Shown: piece by piece, positions 53,038 through 64,000 of the stretch
How positions within the stretch are numbered: the first letter of the stretch is position 1
Layout: each line of letters begins with the position of its first letter
DNA from: Arsukibacterium indicum
GTDB taxonomy: Bacteria > Pseudomonadota > Gammaproteobacteria > Enterobacterales > Alteromonadaceae
Reading direction: 5' to 3'
NCBI RefSeq assembly: GCF_019100565.1
Contig: NZ_JAHRID010000004.1
Location: 248,001-312,000, forward strand
Length of the DNA: 64,000 bases
The notes under the pieces: model-generated
Databases searched by the model: none
What the model was told of the DNA's origin: nothing
Seen by the model: only the letters and a program-made list of their open reading frames with translations
Made by a program: the position numbers and the translations under genes

Positions 53038-53073
53038 AATTTCGTTAAAAATAAAGCTACTTATACCAAATGC

Positions 53074-53556
53074 TTACACCAACTGCTTAGTCGCCACCAA
53101 AACACCATTATTATCGGCATAGACAAACTGGCCGGGGATAAAGTCTACCCCGGCAAAGGTCACCGTTAAGTTAATATCACCTAAATCGCGCTTATCGGTT
53201 TTCATCGGGTGTATGCCCAATGCCTGCACGCCAAGCGGCGTTTGGCGTATCTCGTCAATATCCCGAATACAGCCGTTGATAATAAACCCTTCCCAGCCGT
53301 TCTTCGCTGCCTGTTCTGCCAGCATATCGCCAAGCAGGGCATGGCGTTTTGAGCCACCACCATCAACTACCAGCACCTTACCGTGGCCCGGTGTTGCCAC
53401 CAGCTGTTTTACTTTGGAATTATCTTCAAAGCATTTAACGGTAACAATTTGCCCGCCAAAACACGCTTTCGCGCCGTAGTTTTGAAAGATTGGCTCGGCT
53501 ACGCGAATGCAGTCAGCGTGGGCGTCGCAGAGATCGGGTAGGGTAAATGAGGGCAT
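53074..53556 (-). CDS. rraA: Regulator of RNase E activity A (RraA family)
   Basis: 160 residues. The fold is that of RraA / HMG aldolase-like proteins. [25 protein letters not shown] opens the protein; [37 protein letters not shown] and the signature [25 protein letters not shown] follow. RraA binds RNase E and restrains its activity. The ATG at 53556, with AAGGAC upstream, gives the normal family length; a longer open frame up to 53736 merely reads through a structured intergenic repeat. Some proteins of this fold are aldolases and were first called MenG; proteobacterial members of this length are usually RraA. Confidence 0.92.
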   Translation of the reverse strand: MPSFTLPDLCDAHADCIRVAEPIFQNYGAKACFGGQIVTVKCFEDNSKVKQLVATPGHGKVLVVDGGGSKRHALLGDMLAEQAAKNGWEGFIINGCIRDIDEIRQTPLGVQALGIHPMKTDKRDLGDINLTVTFAGVDFIPGQFVYADNNGVLVATKQLV

Positions 53557-53605
53557 GGGTTTAGTCCTTTGGTTGTTGCGTAGAGCTATGAGTATTGCTC
53601 GAACC

Positions 53606-53693
53606 GGTTTGCCCACGCCAACACGTCGTGAATATGTCCCTATAGACTCCTCTACGCCCGTCCAGGGCGTAGACGGTTGGCTTAGGGCAAACC
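53606..53693. repeat. Structured intergenic element B (closing stem plus two hairpins)
   Basis: An 88-base element between gltD and rraA. The outer stem is GGTTTGCCC (53606-53614) with GGGCAAACC (53685-53693), continued by GCCAAC/GTTGGC at 53617-53622 and 53676-53681. Inside are TATG-TCCC-TATA (53633-53644) and the strong CTACGCCC/GGGCGTAG hairpin (53652-53672, loop GTCCA). The architecture matches element A at 25545-25647, including the TCC-type loops. Likely a dispersed REP-like repeat. Confidence 0.65.
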
Positions 53694-53769
53694 TAATCTC
53701 GCTTATTAACTCCGGCTTAGCGGTTGGCAACTGCATGCAGCCAACCCGATTAGCTTTATAATTGCGAAT

Positions 53770-59656
<5,887 letters not shown>

Positions 59657-59739
59657 GACTAACCTCCAAACTTGCCTTGCAAATATATAATTATTTATAA
59701 AACTTGAATTATTATTCTTTTTTTATGGTTTTATGCATG

Positions 59740-59766
59740 TGAAAGAAAATAACGAGTGTTCTTTCA
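59740..59766. promoter_or_regulatory. Inverted repeat in the gltB promoter region
   Basis: TGAAAGAA (59740-59747) and TTCTTTCA (59759-59766) are perfectly complementary with an 11-base spacer. The site is 84-110 bases upstream of the gltB ATG, a suitable place for an operator. No regulator is assigned. Confidence 0.35.
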
Positions 59767-59972
59767 GTGCTTAATGCGTTGTAGTGTATTTGCTCTAATA
59801 TGTCCATGTGTCTAAACACTGCGAGCTGAACAGGTATACTAAGAAAAAGTTGAAAAAGCAAGTGAAGTTTAACCGTCTGGCCGTCTATTTGAAATTGGAA
59901 TTAGTCTGTGCAAAATGAAAATAAATTACATGAATTGGCGTTATTTCCGCCATCTATAGCAGGTTGGCATAA

Positions 59973-59998
59973 AAAAAAGCTGCCGTAGCAGCTTTTTT
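59973..59998 (-). terminator. Intrinsic terminator after iadA
   Basis: An 11-bp perfect stem AAAAAAGCTGC / GCAGCTTTTTT with a CGTA loop. Read on the minus strand it ends in six or more T residues. It lies 59 bases after the iadA stop, ending the YfcC-iadA operon before gltB. Confidence 0.92.
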
Positions 59999-60057
59999 GA
60001 TTCTGGTTAAAGCAATGCTTTGCAAATATTTATGCTAAACATTGCTGCAGGCCTGAA

Positions 60058-61239
60058 TTACTTCTCAAACATGCCTTTAACCGTGGCTTTGCCAGCTACC
60101 ACTAACTGCTTGCCCATGGCAAATACCTGGTTTATTGCTAAATCATCTCGATTAAGCAAAATCAAGTCGGCGTCGAGTCCTTTAGCCAGCCTGCCTTTCT
60201 GGTTAAGACCCAGGACAGCAGCAGGTGCCTGACTGATGGCACAGATAGCATCACTGATGCTGACCTTATGCTGTAAAATTGCATCACGGGCCGACTGATA
60301 CAGCGTTTTTACCTGGCCAACCTGCAGCCCCAGTAACTCGCCATTTTTACTGTAAATCGGCAGGCTGGCATTGCCGTCTGAACTCAGGGTAAGTTGCATT
60401 GGTTTAATACCCGCCTGCAACGCCTCGGCCAGCGCCTGAGCCGCTGCAACTTCGCCATGCTGCAGATCGTACTCGGTAGTGCTGGTGGTAAAGTCAATTA
60501 CACCGCCTTTAGTTGCGAATTCCAGGCCTGCCTGAAATACCGCGCGGTTGCGGTTCATATGGGTTGGGTAAAACTGCGATAAGCTTAGCTCAGTGCCGGT
60601 AACAGCATCATAAATTGGCTGCAGAATACGCTCACCCGCACCCATGTGAACGCTGACAATACCGCCCTTGCCTGAGAGAATGCCGCCCACTTTAGCCGCT
60701 GATGCCACTTTTCTGATCTCATCAGTGGTGGGTTGCGACGAGCGATGGTCGCTTATCGCGATTTCACCGACCCCGATAAATTTATCAATCAGAATAAGGT
60801 CATCAGTAATGCTGCCGGTTAAAGTGCGGCAAGGCACCTGATAAGAGCCGGTATGACAATAAGTGGTAATACCTTCAGTTTGCAGCGCATGGGCTTTTGC
60901 CAGTAAGTTGGTCAGGGTGCGGGTGGTTGCATCGGTGCCCAGTACGCCAATCGCGGTGGTAACACCGCCTAAGGTTGCGTCAGTAAGTTGCATTTCCGGG
61001 GTGCGGGTGGCAAAGCCGCCTTCACCACCGCCGCCAATAAAATGCACCAGCGAGTCAACAAAACCTGGCACGGCAATACTGTCGCTGCCATCAATTACTG
61101 TCAGGGGTAAATCAGTGCCGCCAGTGCTGAATTGCTGACCCATGGCAATAATTTTGCCACCGGCCATAACGATGTCTTGTTTGCCAAGATGCTGTGGCGC
61201 GTAAACTTCGACATTTTTAATCAGAAAAATTGTGTTCAA
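60058..61239 (-). CDS. iadA: Isoaspartyl dipeptidase (IadA) with a substituted metal ligand
   Basis: 393-residue amidohydrolase that hydrolyses beta-aspartyl dipeptides. The TTG at 61239 is chosen: GAGG lies five bases upstream, it clears the upstream gene and it gives the length of E. coli IadA (390). Family motifs: FIGGGGEGGFATRTPEM, AISDHRSSQPT, VSVHMGAGERILQPIYD, YPTHMNRNRAVF and LSSDGNASLP, the last supplying the catalytic Asp. The metal-binding HxH of E. coli IadA (GFIDQHVHL) reads GFVDSLVHF here, so the first His is Leu64 (CTG); the bridging Lys position is Glu. Ten bases separate it from the YfcC carrier gene upstream, suggesting uptake and cleavage of isoaspartyl peptides. Activity may be altered. 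Confidence 0.9.
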   Translation of the reverse strand: MNTIFLIKNVEVYAPQHLGKQDIVMAGGKIIAMGQQFSTGGTDLPLTVIDGSDSIAVPGFVDSLVHFIGGGGEGGFATRTPEMQLTDATLGGVTTAIGVLGTDATTRTLTNLLAKAHALQTEGITTYCHTGSYQVPCRTLTGSITDDLILIDKFIGVGEIAISDHRSSQPTTDEIRKVASAAKVGGILSGKGGIVSVHMGAGERILQPIYDAVTGTELSLSQFYPTHMNRNRAVFQAGLEFATKGGVIDFTTSTTEYDLQHGEVAAAQALAEALQAGIKPMQLTLSSDGNASLPIYSKNGELLGLQVGQVKTLYQSARDAILQHKVSISDAICAISQAPAAVLGLNQKGRLAKGLDADLILLNRDDLAINQVFAMGKQLVVAGKATVKGMFEK

Positions 61240-61249
61240 AATAACCTCG

Positions 61250-62734
61250 TTACTGATAGCCAATAGCAACCGCAACCAGCATAAAGATACTGGCCAGGGC
61301 AAACAGCCACAGTTGTAATTTCCAGACGAATTTCAGCCAGATAGTCCAGTCTACCCGAACCACGCCCAGGCAGCCGATTAGTGCGGCAGATGTAGGAATA
61401 ATGCAGTTAGTCAGGCCATCGCCCAGCTGAAAAGCCAGCACCGCAATTTGCCGGCTTAAGCCGACCATATCCGCCAGCGGCGCGATTAGCGGCATAGTGA
61501 GCGCGGCCTGGCCGGAGCCGGAGGCGACGAAAAAGTTAAATACCGATTGAATAACCAGCATTAACCAGGCAGATAAATAGGCAGGTAAGTCACCCAGTGC
61601 CTGGCCGGAGTAGTACAGCAGTGTGTTTAACACTGACGGGGTTTCCGGATTGTCACCACCGAGCAGCAATACAATGCCTTTGGCCATACCGACTATCAAT
61701 GCAGCTGGCAGTAACTCAGCAGCACCTTGCTTAAAACCGTCTGCTGCCTCGTTTACCCGGAGCCTTTTACCCATTACCGCAATGATGGCGATAACAATAC
61801 CAATGGTAAAAAACTGGCTGGCAATTTCAGGAATATAGTACTGGCGGGCGGTAACCCCCCAGATTATCCAGACTAAACCGGCAAAAAACGCCAGTAAAAT
61901 CATACTATCGATTGTACTGTAGCTATTTACTGCTTGCTGCTGTTGCTGGCTTCGTAACTTCTGATCGCTTTCGAAGCTAAGAGAGCTTTCTGGCTCGCGC
62001 TTAATTCTTGCGGCGTAGCGCATGGTAAAAATAACCCCGAACAGGGTAAATACCAGCCACATGACTAAGCGCAGATCAGCGCCAGATAACAACGGGATCT
62101 CGGCAATGCCCTGAGCAATAGCGACATTAAACGGGTTCATCCAGCTGGTGGCAAAACCTATCTGGGTAGCAATGTAAGTGACCAGCACGGTGGTAATCGC
62201 ATCGTAGCCCAGCGCCAGCATCAGCGGCAGCAGCACGATACAAAAGGCAATAGCCTCTTCGCCCATGCCAAAAATGGCACCACCTAACGAGAACAACACA
62301 AACAGCAAAGGAATAAATACAAATTCCAGCCGTTTGGTTTTTTCAATTAACGCCAGAATGCCATTATGGATGGCACCGGTTTTCATAATGATGCCAAAGG
62401 CACCCCCGGTAAGCAGGATAAAGGCGATAACGCCGACTGCCGATCCCCACTTATTCCCTGACACCATGCCTTCAAAGGCATAGTTTAAAAAGCCGACACC
62501 GCCGCCTTCCGCAAACAGCGGCACGCCGGCACTGCTGTCGGTGGCCAGAGTAAAGCTGGCAGGGTCAATCCGGCTTTTGGTTTTAACTGCACTGTCAGTT
62601 TCCGCTGCTACTTCAATAATATCGAAAGAGCCTGCCGGAATAAGGTGCGATGCTAATGCTGCCAGTACCATCACAAAAAACAGGATGACAAAGGCGTCCG
62701 GCATCGACACCGGTTGTTTTATTTGGTTAGCCAT
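61250..62734 (-). CDS. YfcC-family membrane carrier, iadA-linked
   Basis: 494 residues, about 11-12 hydrophobic segments. Paralogue of the carrier at 21820-23247. The shared motifs are SWMNPFNVAIAQGIAEIPLLSG, FFVASGSGQAALTMPLIAPLADMVG and GDGLTNCIIPTSAALIGCLG. A hydrophilic insertion near 250-275 (KREPESSLSFESDQKLRSQQ) is absent from the paralogue. It is the first gene of a two-gene operon with isoaspartyl dipeptidase, so a beta-aspartyl peptide or similar amino-acid substrate is a reasonable inference. The ATG at 62734 opens a normal N-terminus. Confidence 0.9.
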   Translation of the reverse strand: MANQIKQPVSMPDAFVILFFVMVLAALASHLIPAGSFDIIEVAAETDSAVKTKSRIDPASFTLATDSSAGVPLFAEGGGVGFLNYAFEGMVSGNKWGSAVGVIAFILLTGGAFGIIMKTGAIHNGILALIEKTKRLEFVFIPLLFVLFSLGGAIFGMGEEAIAFCIVLLPLMLALGYDAITTVLVTYIATQIGFATSWMNPFNVAIAQGIAEIPLLSGADLRLVMWLVFTLFGVIFTMRYAARIKREPESSLSFESDQKLRSQQQQQAVNSYSTIDSMILLAFFAGLVWIIWGVTARQYYIPEIASQFFTIGIVIAIIAVMGKRLRVNEAADGFKQGAAELLPAALIVGMAKGIVLLLGGDNPETPSVLNTLLYYSGQALGDLPAYLSAWLMLVIQSVFNFFVASGSGQAALTMPLIAPLADMVGLSRQIAVLAFQLGDGLTNCIIPTSAALIGCLGVVRVDWTIWLKFVWKLQLWLFALASIFMLVAVAIGYQ

Positions 62735-62767
62735 AGTGTAAGCCTTGTAATAGCTATCTGTAATTAA

Positions 62768-62796
62768 CGGGCGGGAGCGTTATATTCTCCCGCCCG
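62768..62796 (-). terminator. Hairpin terminator after the TonB receptor
   Basis: A GC-rich 10-bp perfect stem CGGGCGGGAG / CTCCCGCCCG with a 9-base loop, 13 bases after the receptor's stop codon at 62809. On the minus strand it is followed by TTAATTA. It separates the receptor from the YfcC-iadA operon. Confidence 0.8.
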
Positions 62797-62808
62797 CCTC
62801 TTTGCTAA

Positions 62809-64000
62809 TTAAAAGAAATAGCTAAAGGATACACGATAGTTGCGGCCAAAGGCGTTGTGGTTTATTGAGTCGAAGCCACGGCTGCTGCCATACACGGCTG
62901 GTGGGTCACGGTCCAGCAGGTTATCAACAGTGAAGTTCAGCGAGGCATGCTCAAAGTCATAACCAATATTAGCTCGCAGGGTGGTCCATGATGAGACATC
63001 ACGATTGCCGTCTGCATCAATCAGCCCTAACTCATCCAGTTCATCCAGATTGCGGCTACGCAGCCGCGCAGTATCATCCTGATATGACGAGGTATAAAGT
63101 GCAGTCAGGCCAAGGTAAAGCGCTTCACCACTCCATGAAATGCGGGCACTACCGATATTTTCCGGGTAACGGAAGGTACCAATTAATGCTTCTACTTCAT
63201 CCGAGCCTGCTTTATTGCGATCAAACTCCAGATAATGAGTCCAGTCAATGTCCAGACCTAAGCGGCCACCGGCCAAATCCAGAGTGTGGCTGAAGCTGGC
63301 GTCAATACCCCTGACATCCTGACGGCCAACGTTGTCAAGCTGGATAACGTGGTCACGGAATAATGGTAATTCAGCAAAACGCGGATCATCATACTCAACC
63401 CAGGCATCGAGAATTTCCGCCATATTGGCACCTTCATCCTCAACCGTACGCCCTGCCAGATCGGTAACATCACACAATGCCGGATCATAAGAGATCCCAA
63501 GCTCACCATCAGGCACCAGACCACAATGACGGACACTGGCGTCGGTTGCTGTGCGGGCCAGCATGGCTGTCATGTCGGTATCAACCAACTTTTTATGTTC
63601 AAACTGCCAGTAATCAACTGTCAGGGTGGTGTCCTGGGTTGGGCTCCAGCCAAAGCCAACACTAACAGACTCTGAGGTTTCAGCTTGCAGGGCGGCGTTA
63701 CCCAGTTCCAGTACATTCGGGGTGCTGGTGAAACCGGCGCCTTCACAATAAAGATCTGACACAGTCTGATTAGCACTGCAGTCAAAAGTGGCAGTAGTGG
63801 TTCTGAGTTTTACACCTGCCTGAGTTAACGAAGGTGCCCGGAACGAGGTTGCCCAGGAGCCACGCACAACCAGGCTGTCAATTGGCCGCCAGGTAATACC
63901 CACTTTAGGGTTAAAGGTGCTGCCAAAGTCGTCATAGTGATCATACCGACCTGCCAGTTGCAGCTCGACAGTATCAGTTAGCGGGGCATAAATTTCAGCA
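62809..64000 (-). CDS. TonB-dependent receptor, 3' part only (runs off the window)
   Basis: C-terminal ~397 residues of an outer-membrane TonB-dependent receptor. The frame stays open to the window edge; the GTG at 63903 is not a start. Barrel features are clear: GRYDHYDDFGSTFNPKVG, RGSWATSFRAPSLTQAGV, LTVDYWQFEHKKL, the VDNLLDRDPPAVYG periplasmic turn and a terminal Phe in YRVSFSYFF. Cysteine-bearing extracellular loops (TFDCSANQTVSDLYCEG and RHCGLVPDG...LCDV) are typical of the large receptors of Alteromonadales that import peptides or glycans. It precedes the YfcC-iadA operon on the same strand, separated by a terminator. The plug and signal peptide lie outside the window. Confidence 0.9.
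   Translation of the reverse strand, partial: AEIYAPLTDTVELQLAGRYDHYDDFGSTFNPKVGITWRPIDSLVVRGSWATSFRAPSLTQAGVKLRTTTATFDCSANQTVSDLYCEGAGFTSTPNVLELGNAALQAETSESVSVGFGWSPTQDTTLTVDYWQFEHKKLVDTDMTAMLARTATDASVRHCGLVPDGELGISYDPALCDVTDLAGRTVEDEGANMAEILDAWVEYDDPRFAELPLFRDHVIQLDNVGRQDVRGIDASFSHTLDLAGGRLGLDIDWTHYLEFDRNKAGSDEVEALIGTFRYPENIGSARISWSGEALYLGLTALYTSSYQDDTARLRSRNLDELDELGLIDADGNRDVSSWTTLRANIGYDFEHASLNFTVDNLLDRDPPAVYGSSRGFDSINHNAFGRNYRVSFSYFF

Larger units (their letters stand above)
59657..60057. other. gltB upstream region
   Basis: 401 bases without a protein gene. The first ~170 bases upstream of gltB are strongly AT-rich, as expected for a promoter and leader, and contain an 8-bp inverted repeat at 59740-59766. 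The far end carries the terminator of the preceding iadA unit at 59973-59998. No small RNA can be supported by sequence alone. Confidence 0.5.

Noticed and set aside
53557..53736. Sixty-residue N-terminal extension of RraA in the same frame.
   Set aside because: It reads through the inverted repeat of element B. A good RBS and the family length point to the ATG at 53556.

Overview
The window looks like a chromosomal segment of a heterotrophic, aquatic gammaproteobacterium of the Alteromonadales / Rheinheimera-Arsukibacterium type. This is a judgement from gene content (aceK, a PutA without DNA-binding domain, gltBD, YfcC carriers, TonB-dependent receptors, DUF3718, MipA/OmpV, many GGDEF/LytTR/CadC-type regulators) and from moderate GC content. 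No rRNA, tRNA, CRISPR array, integrase or intact insertion sequence was seen.

Layout. 1-6.6 kb: 3' part of a pectin methylesterase, a large wHTH-STAND-TM-TPR regulator with a 124-residue partner, and a diguanylate cyclase. 6.6-11 kb (minus strand): S4 RNA-binding protein and tRNA acp3U transferase, a DUF3718 exported protein, then an overlapping set of two LytS-type kinases and one LytTR regulator. 11.2-14.4 kb: M14 peptidase, alpha/beta hydrolase and pseudouridine synthase in one plus-strand run, facing YaiI. 14.4-23.2 kb (minus): a giant beta-propeller sensor kinase, the NAD(P)HX repair enzyme, AceK, a CAP protein and a YfcC carrier. 23.4-29.5 kb: membrane spermidine-synthase-like protein and PutA. 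29.8-35.2 kb: MipA, EF-hand protein, Tat-exported aldo/keto reductase, three membrane proteins including a wHTH membrane regulator, GGCT-like and amphi-Trp proteins. 35.3-39.4 kb: ABC transporter plus lipocalin-like lipoprotein module. 39.4-42.3 kb: prolyl oligopeptidase and hydrolase. 42.5-46.9 kb: TonB receptor with an OmpR/HK pair. 47-53 kb: accessory mixture (AhpD-like, MFS/LysR pair, small membrane proteins, a truncated hydrolase and an AT-rich unknown gene). 53-64 kb (minus): RraA, GltD, GltB, IadA, a second YfcC carrier and the 3' part of a TonB receptor.

How the genes fit together. Much of the metabolic content suits growth on peptides and amino acids: outer-membrane TonB receptors, secreted or periplasmic peptidases (S9, M14), YfcC carriers, isoaspartyl dipeptidase, proline oxidation to glutamate by PutA, and ammonia assimilation by GltBD. 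Pectin methylesterase adds plant or algal polysaccharide use. AceK controls flux at the isocitrate branch point.

The least ordinary items are the wHTH-STAND-TM-TPR protein with its small partner, the dual LytS/LytTR cassette, an IadA in which one metal-ligand histidine is leucine, two structured intergenic elements with the same cloverleaf-like architecture (25545-25647 and 53606-53693), and a decayed stretch at 51.6-52.7 kb. Start codons were moved from the longest open frame where a ribosome binding site, signal peptide or family length argued for it. Function calls rest on motif recognition from memory, without database searches.
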